The notes: generated by a model from the letters alone, not told the origin. A stretch of DNA of 64,000 nucleotides from Acanthaster planci (GCF_001949145.1 NW_019091665.1:183627-247626), one strand, 5' to 3'. Positions 23,563 to 37,779 are shown, counted from the first letter of the stretch. Numbers and translations are program-made.

Positions 23563-26500
23563 AAATGAGGACTACGACCTGTGCATTGTGGGCGGAGGTA
23601 TTGTGGGACTTGCAGCAGCGAAGGAACTTAAAGAAAGACACCCCAACCTTAAATGTGCTGTGGTTGAAAAGGAGAAGGAACTTTGTAAGTCACATAACTT
23701 GACATAAGATTTACTCAAGATGTCGACAGATTCATTCTACATTTCCCATGTTCAACCCAATCTAATACTCCTCCCCCCCCGCATATTTTTCTCAAGCTTT
23801 AGCTAGGGAGCATCTCACGCTTGCTACACAGAAACCATTTAGGGTGTTCCCCTTGAAATATGATGCTGCCTGTTTTATCCCTAATCCTTATTTTTTTTTT
23901 TTTTGCTCAGAACATTCCAATTCCTCCAGATAATCCTCCACCCTGTAGGAAACCTGTAGTACGTTCTTTGTCCTTCAACATTTCAAGAGACATTAGTTCC
24001 TGTCAAAGTAAAGTGTTCCCCCCTACAGTGACCTTCCCTATGCTACAAACTTAGAGTCCTCCCTGTATAATACATGGAAGGGTTTGGAGAAGCGTGCTGT
24101 TTCTTAATGGAAACAACTTTGCAATCGGGATTTGGATAAAAATAGCAAATGAAAGCTCCATTGAGAAATTCCTTTGGAGAGTATGCATGTACTTACCCTC
24201 CCTTCCCTGGCCATAGGGGTAAATCCAGAAATTAGGGGTCCATTTTTTTCGTGTCCCTGTCACATCTGACATTTTGTAAGTTCAGAACACATTTTCTAAT
24301 TTCCAAGAGTGATGAAATTAATTCAAATTACCTGCCAAACAAAAAGTAGTGTGAAATCAGTTCCCCTGATATTGCCATGGCAAATAACAAAGGTCAGATG
24401 TACAGGGAAACAAAAATGTCACACTTTTGGACCCCAAATTTCTGGAATTACACATTGACTTGAGTTACATGTACAGTTTTTGACTTTTTTTAAAAATCTT
24501 CTCCCAGCTATGCACCAGAGTGGCCATAACAGCGGTGTGATCCATGCTGGTATTTACTATTTACCTGGATCTCTCAAAGCTAAACTCTGTGTGGAAGGTG
24601 CAGATCTAACCTACAAGTACTGTGATGAAAATAATATACCATACAAAAAGTGTGGAAAGGTAGGACAAGTGTGCGGACATATACATTTATCCTAAAATGT
24701 TTAACATTGTGTTAGCTTGTTGAAATTATGTACTTTTTCAAAGAAAACAATGGAAATCTATGTCAATAATCACTTTATGTTATGTGACATGTACATGCAA
24801 GAGTACCACAGTGTTCCAGGTCAGCCAATTAAGACTCTTGGGTGTAGTACATGTACATTGTATTTGATCACAGTTCATCTAGAGATCATTCATTTGAAAT
24901 ATGAAATGAAGTAACTACGTGTACATGTACCAGTTGGCTACCACCCAGATTTAATGTGAATAGAGGAATTTCAAGTGTTTGCACTTGAAGATTGTTGGAT
25001 GCAAAGCTGACCAGTTGATTTCTCATCTACGCTGTTACGTATGCAGTAACAGCCTGTGCAACAGTGTCAGTATCAGTGACAGCTTCCATCTTGTGTTGGC
25101 AACCTTTGACTCTTGCTTTCTCTGCCTTTCTTACTCAATAAGCTCAACTGGTTCTCAGGTGCAGTTGTTAATGTGTTGATATGAACTCAAACCTCCACCC
25201 CTTCTGGTGCTTGTTACCATCTCCCCTTCCCCCCTTGCCCACATGTAGCTGCCCCTTGCTAACTGTGCCTTGCTACATGTACATGTAACTGTTCAATATC
25301 GCTGTTCTTCACGTCACAGTTAATAGTTGCCCTTGAGCCAGAGGAGCTCCCACGACTAGAGGCCCTGTATGAACGAGGTCAGAAAAACAATGTGAAGGAC
25401 ATGCGCGTGATTGGTCCTGAAGAAATCAGGGAGATGGAGCCACACTGTCGGGTATGATTGGGATCTGAGACTGGTTTTTGGCAGGTTTGAGATAGCCCAG
25501 GGTTTTGCATTCAATGGTATATGGTATGGATTTGCTGTTTCATTTGGAAGAACTAACATAGTACGCATAAACAGAGAAATAGCTCTCAAGCCAATGTTAT
25601 TTCAGCATCATCCCCATAGCTAGACAAAATATCCACCTATTTGCACAGCAGATTCCAATTTTCCTTTTTCACCTTTATTCTATTTGGACCAATCCTGACA
25701 AAATGAGTCTCATATCAGGCCATCTTGGGTAAATAAAACGGAACCATCATCAGTTTTTACCCTCTTTTTTTTTGTCAAGATGCCAAACAGAGGGATACAT
25801 CAGAATAAAAGCCATAAACATCAGTTTGCTCATTCTATTATAGAATGAGATAAGGTTGTGGAAAAACTGGCCTTGAGACTCAGTTCATGCTATCGTGTCA
25901 CACATGTAAAAAATGCATGTACATGTACAATTCATAATCAAATGCATACATGTAATTAAACATCCTTACCCTGGAAAGGCTGCTTACTACTACTGTACCA
26001 TCCAATCTCCAAAGCATTCCTAAGCCTAGCATCGCACCCTTAAGGAGATGCTCAAACTCTGCACATTGTAAACGTCACACAGGGGCTGAAGGCAATCAGC
26101 TCCCCACACACTGGCATTGTTGATTGGGCTGAGATCGCCAGGTCATTTGCCAAGACATTCGCCGCCAGAGGAGGACACATCTTCACTGAGTTTGAAGTCA
26201 AGGGATTCCGCATGGCACAAGAAGGTAAAGCTTTGGTTTCCACATGTTAAATGTTGGTTGCCTGACTTCTGAAGTGCATGTTATATCATGGCCCATTTTC
26301 ATGGAGGTGTGACACACAAATCTGCTTAACTCAAAAATGTTTTGCCTTTCAAAAAGTGGAGTGCCAGGCAAAATGCCCGTAACCATTTTGGTTCTTTGCT
26401 AATTTGTGCTTGCCATACCAATTTGTTCAGTAATAATTATTTTCTAACAATTCCATGATATCGGGGCCAAGTTGTCTAATGGATGCAGTCTATTCTAGTG

Positions 26501-29500
26501 CTCTCTTTTAAATTGTAAATTTCAAATACCACTGAAATTTCAAACACAACAAATTTGGGGGAACATGCCACATGAGTCACCATTTCCGTGTAGTGCCTGT
26601 ACACAAAGGTAAGTTATGAAGCTAAGATTATGAGACAAATAATGCAAAACTGTACTGTAACAGTTACAGTTGTTGAAATATCCTCAAACATACGTTTAGT
26701 TACCTTCAGCCTTAGCTTTACTAACTCCCACCCACCCCAACAGCTTGTTCAGCAAGTTTGTGCACTGCCAACTTGCACAAGACGAACACACTTGCATCTC
26801 CAGCAGATTTCGCTGCGAATGTGTCATAGGGTCAGGTGTGATGTGCTTCACATTTTGCAATTGCAAAAGGCATGAATGAACCTTTACAGCAAGTGTACTC
26901 ACCCCATCCTTCACATAAATCTTTCTGAAAATACACTCAGCATTCCATGTCCTGTCTTGTTATTTTTTCTACTGTTTTTTTTTCCAATTTGTTTAAATAG
27001 GTGCTGAATACCCAGTAACGGTTCAAGGCAGCCAAGGGGTAAATTGCTGAACAGCTTTAACTTAAATTTAACTTTAAAATGTGAAAATCACAGTTTTTGA
27101 CTTGCACAGTCACGTATGCATAACTTATTCTGTATTTTTATGTTACCATACGTTGTTTGGCATTCAAACTGTAAATGACAATTTTCTGCCTAAGCTTGAT
27201 TGCTCTTGGTGATTCTTTTTTCAGAGATCTGTACGATGTCGTTATGTCCTGACTTGTGGCGGTCTGTTTGCGGACAGGTTGGCTCAACTCTCTGGCTGTA
27301 ATCCCATTCCAAGAATCATCCCTTTCAGAGGAGACTACCTCCTCCTCAAACCAGAGAAAAACCATCTTGTTAATGGGAACATCTATCCAGTAAGCATACA
27401 CTTTTGTGAGTTTCCTCAAGAAATGCTGGGTATTTTTATGGCATTTTGAAGAATGGACATGCTGTCTCTGTACAGAGAGGCCACTTGACTTGTATTGGCA
27501 GAATCTCTGGCTCATCTATTCATAATTACCAAAGACAACATGAGCAGACATGAGCAGATAGAGACAGCATGAATGGTCCAGAGCCTAAGTGGTGGGCGGA
27601 TTTAAACTGCTGTATAAAGAAATCATGAAAAAAGTTTAAAACCAGACAAGAATACAACTATCCATCAGCAACACATTCACCCTGAATCCAGATCAAATGT
27701 CCGCTTCTGTGTTTCTCGGTTTTCCATTCAAAAATCTAAATTGATGCACTTGAAAAGGATGGAATATGAAGCTTAGTGAAATATTAAAATTTGATTTAAT
27801 TTAGAGCATTTTAAACAAAGCGCCATTTAAAACCTTTTACAGAATATCTTTACAATTGAGGTTAATAAAACTGTTCTTGAATGGTGTTTGCCTGAATCAA
27901 TGGATGTATGTACATGTAGCACCTATGATGCTTTTACTAACAATTTACATTGAACTGTCACTACGACCATCTTCAGGGCCCTAGCCACTTTTAAATGTAC
28001 TAGTTCAAAACCTTTCTGTTTATTCTGGTAAGAAAAATAATCAGAGGTCAGCCACTTTGAACAGCAAGTGGCAAAACTATCCACTTGTTAGCAGGGCTTC
28101 CTGTTGTATGTGATGATTCTTTAGAGATTGAATGACTTTGTCAGATTGACAGAGAGACAACCCAGCCTTTTCACTCCACATGGGGCTTGGTGCCCCTTGA
28201 AATTCTGCATTTTGGGAAGTTCAGTCAGCTTTCCAGCAACTGTGTCTTGGACACTATGGGATGGATATGATTGAGTCATTTGCATAGAAAAGATCAAATG
28301 AGAACAATACTCATTTCATGTGCACTGTCTTACCATTTCTGTTTCTATGCAGGTACCGGATCCCAAATTTCCATTCTTGGGCGTTCACTTTACTCCTCGC
28401 ATCGATGGCAGTGTGTGGCTGGGGCCCAACGCTGTATTAGCTTTCAAGAGGGAAGGATACAACTTGCTGGATTTCAGCGTCAGAGATTCAATTGATGCCC
28501 TCAGCTTCCGGTATGTTGGTACCAAATGTAAGAAGAAAAACACTCAAGATACTGTGGATTCTTTGCATAAACTGTAGGTGAAACTGTATGAGGTGGAAAT
28601 GTGTGGAACTGTATTCAGATGAAGGAATAAAAAGCACAGTGTGGACACTGTTGGCACAATAATATTTGAGCTGAATGTGCACAGTTGCAATCCTGCCAGG
28701 TATGGATGAGAAGTTATAGATTACTCCTGGATACTTACTCAATGACATTTTTGTCTTTAGTGTGTTCTTATTTGCAAAGTCCAGGCTCTTTGGGAGTAAA
28801 TGTGAACTTCAGGCCAGTAACTTGTACAAAGCACATGTGTTCTGTTTTTATGTAGGTTTGAGCCACAGCTCAGATCATTGTCTGGACTTGATCCTTTTTT
28901 GTCCAGTTTTTTTTGTTTGTACAAACTTCCACCGTTTAGTTGCTCGCAACCTTTACATAGACTTGTTGGGACAAATGAAATTCATGCCCCAGGCCACTTT
29001 TTTTTGTTGGTTGAACTTCAAGCAAAGTCAGTCATGAGCTAGATCACTCAGCTGTCTGTCACATGAAAGGAATACCTCGTCACAGTTCCGTTTAGTAGCT
29101 TGAGCTTAAATGTAGGACTAGATGACTTGTGAGAACTTGACAACAGCACTGCAACTTCAGCCTGACTTTTTGAATGATTTCAGTGGTCTGCGCAAGTTAA
29201 TGTTCAAGCACTTAGCCTTTGGAGTGAGAGAAATGTACAAAGGGATCGTCATTGCTGCACAGGTTAAACAGCTCCAGAGATACGTGCCAGAGCTTAAACT
29301 ACAAGATGTCACAAGGTCAGAAGGCTCAAGTCACTTCAGTAGATCTGTGTACTGATGATGCCCCACTTAGTCAACGTGTATGATAATGTGCCCAGTGAAC
29401 CGTGGGTTCCCCCACTTGCTCCATGGGTCGGATGGAAAGGGTACATGTGAGCAATGTGTGGCATCATCAGTGCATGGGCCTGTCACATTTGTTTGAAACT

Positions 29501-30105
29501 CCGGACAAAACTTCTCAGTTGATTTGGCTACAAATGCTTGGATTGAAATTGTAAAATTTTCTGTTTGTTAAAAACAAATGATTAAATAAAAGGGCAGTTT
29601 AACTTCCTGTCATTCTCATCTGGAAATCTCAGCATATGTTTCAGTGCTTGCCTTGATTTGTGATGATGATGCATATTTTTTGAGAGAAACAGATTTATTG
29701 TAACAAGAAAACTTTTCAGTGACCAGTGGGAAGGTTTGTAAAGTAAAAATATTATTACAGTTGAAGTCTCTTTTAATGCTTATGGGAAATTCAAATAACC
29801 ATCTTTTTGTGATAATATTTTACCATAGGAAATCACAGCTAGCACCATAAACCTGTAAATATTGCTATTTTCAATGGGTTGGTAAACAGGTCCAGTGATT
29901 TTTTTCCAGGGGTCCATCTGGAGTAAGAGCCCAAGCGTTGGATGTTAAAGGCAACCTTGTAGATGACTTTGTCTTTGACGGGGGCGAGGGTGCCATAGGC
30001 AGCCGCGTTCTCCACGTGCGGAATGCCCCCTCACCGGCAGCTACCTCTAGTCTTTCTATTGCCAAGATGATCATCGACAAAGTGGAGTCTTCTTTTGCAC
30101 TCTAG
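23563..30105 (+). CDS. L2HGDH: L-2-hydroxyglutarate dehydrogenase, mitochondrial
   Basis: This FAD-dependent enzyme oxidises L-2-hydroxyglutarate to 2-oxoglutarate in mitochondria, removing a by-product of malate dehydrogenase. Nine exons join in frame: 23563-23684, 24508-24659, 25320-25451, 26083-26224, 27001-27038, 27225-27389, 28353-28510, 29184-29315 and 29910-30105, giving 411 residues after one split base. All have GT-AG borders. [14 protein letters not shown] is the dinucleotide-binding loop; [40 protein letters not shown] and [13 protein letters not shown] are strongly conserved in the family. The human protein is 463 residues, so only the N-terminal targeting segment is missing here. 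No stop or frameshift interrupts the exons, so the gene looks functional. The first intron listed holds a MITE at 24219-24452. Confidence 0.95.
24219..24452 (+). mobile_element. MITE family M, copy 1 (L2HGDH intron)
   Basis: The ends form inverted repeats: AAATCCAGAAATTAGGGGTCC at the left pairs with GGACCCCAAATTTCTGGAATT at the right, and further in GTGTCCCTGTCACATCTGAC pairs with GGTCAGATGTACAGGGAAAC. The same element occurs inverted at 44445-44698. It has no coding capacity. The target duplication is not clear. Confidence 0.7.
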
Positions 30106-33100
30106 CCAATGTGGAAGATTGCCTGCAACATGGCTGAGAGATAGGGTCCTTTGTTAATACTGTGGACCAACAATTAAGGCCATGTCCAAAAGTCATGGCT
30201 CTGGCTGAAAATGGCACCTATGCTTATGGAAGCCACTGGCTGGGATCTGTGCCCACATCCCATAGACATCTCTATCATTCACTGCTTCAGCCATTTGATT
30301 TGGACATGGTCCAATAGAATGTGCATATGAGCTCAATCAAGGAAATAAACATGGTGTTGGGTGTGGTCTCCTCACGAGAGCTTAGGAAGCACGCCTTGCA
30401 AGTGTGCATTGAATTACTTGTGAACTGATTCTGGAAAGAATGCTCTGAGAATGGATGCATATATTATGCAAGGTGCTGGAATTTCCACCACTATTCTTTT
30501 GAAATTTTATAACGGAGCTTATTGATACATGGCTGATTTTTCGTATAAAGCCAGTAAAGAACCCAAGCAGGTATTTCAGGGAAATAATCTTCATCCCAAG
30601 GTAAGGAACCATTTTGAAATGTTTGCAAGTTGAATCAAATGAAAATTCTTCACACCTTTGCCTCGTAACAAACAGCTGTTTAGACACCAATAAAATGGGA
30701 TTGCGCCGAGATTTAAGGTTTCGCCTCAGGAAAAACGTTTGCAAAATTGAAGTGCAAAAATGGCAACAACTCAAAGATTTTAAAACTAAGCAACCTCCCA
30801 AAAGTTTGCAGTATCACTTGTGCAAATCCTCAGACCATGGAGGATAGATGAGTTTCAGTGCATCTGGCTTGTACACTTCTGATCATTGGAAGAGCTCCCA
30901 GCGTACATGTCGTTCTGGACAGCTACAGTGGTAGGATACTGGTGTCCCATTTGAGTAGAATTTCTTGGTTAAAGTGAAATTTGATAGAGTTGTGACTGCA
31001 CATCTCTATAGAGTTTGTGCAGTTTTATTGGTGGGGCATGCAAGATTTTTGAAATGTTGTGTACACGTTGTCTTTTCTATCCACAAAGCAGTTCTGAAAC
31101 ATGTATCTTTAACTTTATTAATACTTGCAAACCACGAAAAGCACGTTTTTTGAGCCCCAATTATTTTCATGCATGTTGAAAGGCCTGTGGAAAAATTTGA
31201 CATAAAATAATTTGTGGAATAGCACAGAGGTGAAGCCATCATTGGCTCACAAAACACATTTTAGGTGTTACGTGAAACCAAATGGATCTATTCACAAAAT
31301 GTAAACGTGAGAATCAATGAAGGCTGGCTAGAATTTAAAGGCTAACATAAGAAGGAGCTCCCAAGCTATTTACAAAAAGGACAAGAACAGAATCAGTGCT
31401 AGTTAAATTCCTTTGTTGGTTGTTCGTCAAGAGACTATTGTCAAACAACTTGAGTAACAGTACTAAATTATAGACATACTTTCCCGTGTGAGACATGCAA
31501 ATATAATGTTTATGTAAAATTATATATATAATAAAGCTTAAATGATTACAAATATTTTGAATTGTAACTCTGATTGTAATAATTGTTGCCTGTTTATCAT
31601 TCTGTTGAACCACACTAAGTTATGCAGGTGTGTAGGCTGGTTTGGCCCCCCGGGGTGCACTTTTCAAGAAAGCGAAACTCCATCTACCAGCATTTAAACG
31701 AGGATGGCAAGTGTGCACTTGAAAAGCAGATTGCCTCCTATACATTTTCCTTTTTTTATTGCTATTGTACTTTCGGTCGTCGTGTATAAAAAAAACCACG
31801 TACTTTCACCTTAATCAAAAAACGTACTGCTGTTTGGAAAAAAAATATGAAAACCTCAAGGGGAGCTCCCTTCTGCTGGTGGGGGGGGGTTGCGTCCCCA
31901 CACCCCCAGCCTACGCCCATGTCATGGGTTTTGTTGTACAAGTTCTTCCATCTACTGTTTCCTTTCTGCCAGTGCTCTTGCAACGTATGAAATTGATGAA
32001 AAACATTTTACAGTATTTTGTGAATATTATATTATATTATGTACATTTTTGTTAAGCCATATCTCAACTTTCTCATTGTAAAAGTGGATATATTTGTCAA
32101 AATCCAGTGCCAATCAAATTATCCAGAAAACTTGGCAATTTCTTGTTGAAACAACGGGAATGATTTCCAGAGTTACCATCAGGAGTACATTTTTTTCGTT
32201 GCATTTTACCGTCGACTTCAGTTCTTAAGTGATTAAAACACATTGGTCCACCGTGAAATTGTACTTGGTTTTAATGTAATCTACTATTCTCTTCATAGTT
32301 ATCAATTAAAATGAAAACAAGTTATATTTGTTAAAGTTGACGTCTTTCAAATGTACGGTATTTTATACTTTCATTTTCTTGCACTACGCAGCTTGAGAGC
32401 CATTTCCAAAAAGGCCCTTCATAACTAACGTTCGCCCCCTAAAAAGTATAAACCATGTAGGAATCGTATGTACGGTTACAGACGGTCCAGGATAAATAAA
32501 GAGATTAAATGGCCTCACCAACGGCGACAAAGTCATGATTTGATTTCATTGTGCTCCTCCAAATTTTGGGCGCCCAGCTTTTTATTTGTTTATGTTTGCG
32601 AATCAGTCGACCTGTGCGAAGATGCATTCCCAACATCAGAACGGAAATCCTTTGGAGTGCCGACACATGCAAATGCCATAACACCACCCTCACCCCCGAA
32701 AAAGTAATTGCAATAATTGTGAGTTAGTTCAGTCTTGCGATTGACTAATGGAAGTTTTACAACCTACAAGATACGTCACTGGATCTTTGGTATTCTTATC
32801 CTCCCGTCTTGGGTGCTGAAAGTGCGCTACCAGTAGCTTCTTGAACTGGTTTCCATCAGCTTTTCGAATATAACTCCGAGAAAAACTTCAATATACTATA
32901 AAAACAAATCTTGATTATTGGACGACCGGTGTTCATCAAATCAGGTCAGCTTCCCCAACTAATTGCAGTCCTATTCCTTTAACTAAAATGACCGAGAAAT
33001 GTGTCCAGTCGTACTAGTCTTGTAATTCAGAGTCATTTGCACTATAACCTGAATTTCGCTGTAGACTGTAGGAGCGTGTACTTTTCTATACTGGTCTAAG

Positions 33101-33306
33101 CCGGCTAGATTCTAATCGTGATGGGTGTCTATACATTTGAATAAAACACAGACCAATTAGGCAAACAGGTCTAACTGCCATAATGAAGTCTACAAGCTGC
33201 ACACTGAAGTTTCAAACGGTTTACTGACTGAAGACTTTTAAGACATCAAGATCACTCGGGATCGATGGTTGCGTCGGCCAAACTCTCTCGGCTACGTATT
33301 TCAACC
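30106..33306. other. L2HGDH 3' region and spacer
   Basis: A polyadenylation signal AATAAA lies at 30344-30349, about 240 bases after the stop. No further exon is supported up to the GST stop at 33307. A GC-rich patch at 31870-31915 with a run of G and a GTAGGCT-like repeat resembles 38008-38060. The minus-strand frame at 30382-30801 has no domain features and is treated as chance. Confidence 0.45.
30344..30349 (+). promoter_or_regulatory. candidate L2HGDH poly(A) signal
   Basis: Canonical AATAAA about 240 bases downstream of the L2HGDH stop codon. Other AATAAA hexamers occur further on (near 30688 and 31530), so the site in use is not certain. Confidence 0.4.
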
Positions 33307-36300
33307 CTATTCGGGCTCGTCGTAGGGGGGCTCGGGCGGACGCACCGCCAGCCACGCTGCGACCTTTGGGTTATCAGCGACACGACCCTTGACGGCCATA
33401 AGCTTGGGGAACTTCTTTAAGGAGTTGGAGCCCTTGGAGACGAAATTAACAAAATCCACCGTAGTGAAAAAGAAGAGGTCGGCGATCGTTATCTAAACAA
33501 AGGCGAGAAACATTGACAAAATCACCGCTGTGAAAAACAAGAGGTCGGTGGTCGGCCTGATCAGTATCTTAAAGCGATGACAGAAAGACCAGCTTTATGA
33601 TGATTTTACTACTCTATAGCGTCGCCATTTTGTAAATGCAGAAATAGGCAATATTCCTACTCAACCAAACTTCTTTCCGATCACAATCAAATGGACTGTT
33701 TCAAAAGACTTTCAAACGAATATCTGCACGTGACAAATGCCCTTTATAACGACGTAACAATAGAGGCCCTAATGATGCAGAGATTGCGAAGACGGGAAAA
33801 ATAGTCCGAATTTTTTTGCAAGCCAATGCAATTATCCTTAATTGCGTGATTTAGAACAACAGCGTGATAATTCGTTACGAACCACCACCTACAATCATTA
33901 AAATTAATGATAATGTTGAACTGCACGAAAGATCCACTAATATAATAAACCAGCCCAGGGCTTATGTATTTTGGCCAAAAAATAATTCAAATCGTACCGA
34001 ATTTCCGACGAAGTATTCCCCAGCCTGCTCCAAGTCGAGGAGACGGTCTAATGTTGCGTAGACCAACGGGGTCACTTCTGTAAGAAACTTCCGGGTGCTT
34101 GCCGTCTAAAACGAATAAGGCAAAGGAACATATTACACTTGTTACTTTTGATTTTTGCGACCCTGCCCTACTAAGCAGTCATTTACTTAACCTTTGGTGC
34201 ACACTAAACAAACTACCATGAATATAAATAGTGAATATTTTTATGCCATTGATTCAAGATTAAGTCCTTCATAAAAAGGGCATTATCATTTTGCAAAGAC
34301 ATACTAAAAAGTGGTCTCACTCCGTGGCATAGTTTGGGTTAAATGTGCGGGGGAGCATCCAGGGGTGCACATACTTTTTTTCAAGGGGCAGCACAAGAAA
34401 ATGAGCTACAACTACCGATATATACTTAACGGGATTTTTTCACAGAATTCAAACGGGGAGCACCCTGGGGGTATGGGAATATGCTGGGGGGCACGTGTAA
34501 TGAATGTTTGTGTTGAAATTAAAGTTTCGATACTGTGCCTAATGTACATATGATTTCATTCATTTGATCAATGTTTGGACGTTTGAAAGTTGAACTACGC
34601 CAGTTGCCTGTCTGTTTTAGAGCACGATAGCCATCATGTCCACGCAGAGCCCCTGATTTATTATTATTATAAATAATGATATTGAATGTACTGATCTTTC
34701 TAATCTTCAATTTTAACCTCGTCAATGCCAAACTTCAGATTGCCCTTTTTTCTCAGTTGCATGAGTACGCCTACTATGAAGCACCGAAGTGCAGTTGGTA
34801 TGTGGACTTCTTGAAGTGCCATCTGATCCCTGAGACCTCAGATCCCATCATATTTTATCACAGAAGGTCGAACTCTCATCGAGTCTGTGATCATGAGACA
34901 ATGTGGGCATGTCGCCTGTGAGGTTTATCAACCAAAATTACCTGCCCGCTGGCCATTTACAATTTCTCTGCAAATCTGCAAGGATCCAACTTTCAAAGTG
35001 TCTGTCACCCAATGTAATCAGTTTGGGAAGACGTGGCATTCTATGTTTCTAAATGTGACACGCACGAGGCTTTCAAGGTTAGAACAAGGACCGCAGTGAT
35101 CCACAAGGTAAATAACCTGAATGAAGAGTCGCTCTTCGCCTTTACCATCCGTCCCAAGTGTATATGTTGAATGTCGGTTTGCGATCAGGACTCGCTAGGC
35201 GAGGAGGCTTTACAGTTCGTTTGAATCAAGTGCAGTGCGGGGAACTACCTGTTCCTCTTTGGTGCCCACGTACAAATCATTGACCACCGCCCAGCTATCG
35301 TCTACTGTGTCGATAACCTGGTCTATGTGGGCTGCCTCTAGGGACGTATTTCCATAGAGCCCTAAAAAACAAAGCGTCACTTTAATACAGTAGTGATAAT
35401 GACGTCTTTAGCCTTTTCTTCATCAGTAATCGAGTGAAAGCCTAGGGATGGAGCCTCTTAATTCTATGTTAGTGATTTTATGTTTCCACCGAGAATTGTT
35501 TCATAAATTTTGTTGCTACATGTATACATGGATATCCTGCTTAGAAAGACACTTTCAGGTATTTTTGAGGGATTTAACCATTTTATTGTGACGTAATAAT
35601 TCCCACAGGCTGCAGATTGGAACAGGCTAGACTTGTTTCAAAAGGTCGTCTTTCTTAAGTATCATTTTGCCAACTTGAACACATACTTTTCCGATTGAAG
35701 CTTTTCCCCCGCAGTTTCCATGTCATAACTTCCCATTAAAATGAATCAAAACGACCCTCTCCAACAGGTCAGGCTATCATCACAAAATCTTTATCTATCA
35801 TTTGACTGCACACACGTGGATTTTCTTTCTGCCCCACCCACTGAGCAAATCCGTACAATCAACTGTCGCATAAGTTCACATAGGTTTCCAAAGACCAAGT
35901 GAGAAGACAATCAGTACAAGGCAGGGTGGAGACCTCTTATTTAGTTCGGAAAGTGGCTAGACTGACCGAATTCTCTGCCTACATATCGCAGGATTGCCTT
36001 GCTCTGCCCAATCATCTTCCCGTCAACTTCCAACACGGGGAGTTGCTGTGTAGGATATCCTTTCAAAAAGAAACAGGATGATTCATCACAATGAAAATGA
36101 ACATTCCTTATAAACTATTCATAAATTGTTGACATAAACTGTGGGCCGTGCACAGAGACTCCGGGCGCAAAAAATGCAGGTGCCATGCTCATCATTATTG
36201 AGTAGGTCGGTTATTTTGACAGACAGGCATTGCATGTGAATAGAGCCTAAAGGTTGAGCCCTGATGGCGAGCTTCCGGAACCCTTTGATAGGGGAAATAA

Positions 36301-37779
36301 CGTACAAAGATTTGAAAATTTGTACTATTTTTTGTTCGTTCAGTTACTTCTTTAAACATCCAACTCGGGAAAGGGGCTTCAGAAAAATTTGCTAGTATAG
36401 CAATTTATAGAAACTGAAACATCACCCGACCAATCAGAGAAATATCCTGCCATAAATTGACCCATCAGTTCCGAAAATCTAAAATGCATGAAATACAGTG
36501 CAATGCGGCAGTCTCGTAAGCAGATGAATATTTACGGTTTAAAAGCAGAAGTAAAAACAGATAAAAATACTTGACAAAACTCTATAATTTATAAGGTAAT
36601 AAACTTAAAGCAACATTCTACTTTTACGAAAGATTCTAATATTTTATCTAAGCTTTGCCAAAAACAACTGCGTCATGTCAGCTCAACGGAATCTGGAACC
36701 CATCGACTGCAGGTAGGTAAATCTTTGCAACGTTGAACAGTCTCGTTTTCACAAAAGCACGAGGAGTGGAAACAAACTTGCACGAACAAGAAGACCTAGG
36801 TACGAGATCGCCGTAGTTTGTTTTTTTTAACCATTCTAGTTGCCTTTTCTAAATATTAGGCCTACCTAAGGAAGACAAAGGCAAAATTCCAACATGAGTG
36901 TTTCATGGGGTGGTTTGAGTTAGGAATAATTTTTCCAACAATTATCGAACGTGATAGGAAGGCCAAATGTAAAATCCCCATAGAAAGACAACGGGAGGGA
37001 TCCCGAAGCTCGCTGCGTGACCTTTTACCTTCAGGCTCTATCATAGTAGTGGGTGACACAAGACACTCGTGGCCTCTGCCTCCCAGTCCCCTTTCATTGT
37101 GAAATACTGAAACTGAACAAAGTGAGCCATTTCCATGTATAGATAAGTATTTCAAAAGGCCTGCGCTGATTGGGCCAGACGTGCGTCCCAGTGACCGCGG
37201 ACACGCTTCATCAGTTTTGAGAACGCGCTCAAACTGGCTGATTAACTTAAGAATCCCCAAGAATCATTTACTTTTTTGTGCCCCTTGATGACAAAAACTA
37301 ACAATTTAAAATAAAACAAAAGCAAAACAAATACTCAAAAAACCTGTAAACGCTACGGTCAAGTGCCCACAAGTTGCACCCTTAGCTGTTGACCTACTGA
37401 CGCCATGGCAGCGACCAATTCGGGGGTAAATACATGTAAAGTAGAAGGAGTACACAGTCCGACCAAAAAGCAACCTTTTCAAACTATGTCGTAAATTACT
37501 TGCTCACGTACTTTTCTCGCAGCCATGCGTGGCTGGGCTTACAAACCACGTGCTATATTCAAAAACCATCTTTTCAGAACCTATGGCTTGTCACAAATGC
37601 CCAAGATTCAGGGCCTATCATCTCTTGTCCAAGTGTAACTCACTTCGCTTATTCTGCTCCCACTCTGTTGGCCATTGTATGTACTTTTCTTGGTAGTCGA
37701 CTCCCGCCAGCTTGAAAGCGAGCCGAATAGCTTCTGCCCTCCCATGAAACTTGAAGTAGTGTAGCACATACCTAGCCAT
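33307..37779 (-). CDS. sigma-class glutathione S-transferase (HPGDS-like)
   Basis: This is a cytosolic GST of about 211 residues, the normal sigma-class length. The five exons on the minus strand are 37779-37644, 36059-35967, 35361-35249, 33998-33888 (5' limit set by TTTTAG, approximate by a base or two) and 33492-33307; frames join throughout. The start MARYVLHYFKFHGRAEAIRL gives Tyr8, the usual catalytic Tyr that activates glutathione. QLPVLEVDGK carries the cis-Pro of the thioredoxin fold, and GQSKAILRY is the glutathione-binding turn. The helical domain includes GLYGNTSLEAAHIDQVIDT, FLTEVTPLVYATLDRLL, YFVGNSITIADLFFF and KVAAWLAVRPP. Sigma GSTs include vertebrate prostaglandin D synthase, but the reaction here cannot be told from sequence alone. 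Exon 4 lies between its acceptor near 34108 and its donor at 33997, so its true span is 33998 to about 34105. Confidence 0.9.
33505..33567 (-). pseudogene. tandem partial copy of the GST last exon
   Basis: Immediately upstream (in gene direction) of the last GST exon, a stretch with GACCTCTTGTTTTTCAC, then GATTTTGTCAATGTTTC, repeats the exon segment that encodes ADLFFFTTVDFVNFVS. It has lost one base so the frame is broken, and no acceptor follows the exon pattern. It is an intronic relic of a short tandem duplication. Confidence 0.65.

Noticed and set aside
30382-30801. 139-codon frame on the minus strand
   Set aside because: It lies in the L2HGDH 3' region, has no domain, is rich in Ser/Cys/Phe typical of AT-rich chance frames, and has no splice context.
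36862-37260. 132-codon frame on the minus strand
   Set aside because: It lies inside the first GST intron and does not fit the gene. No recognisable motif was found.
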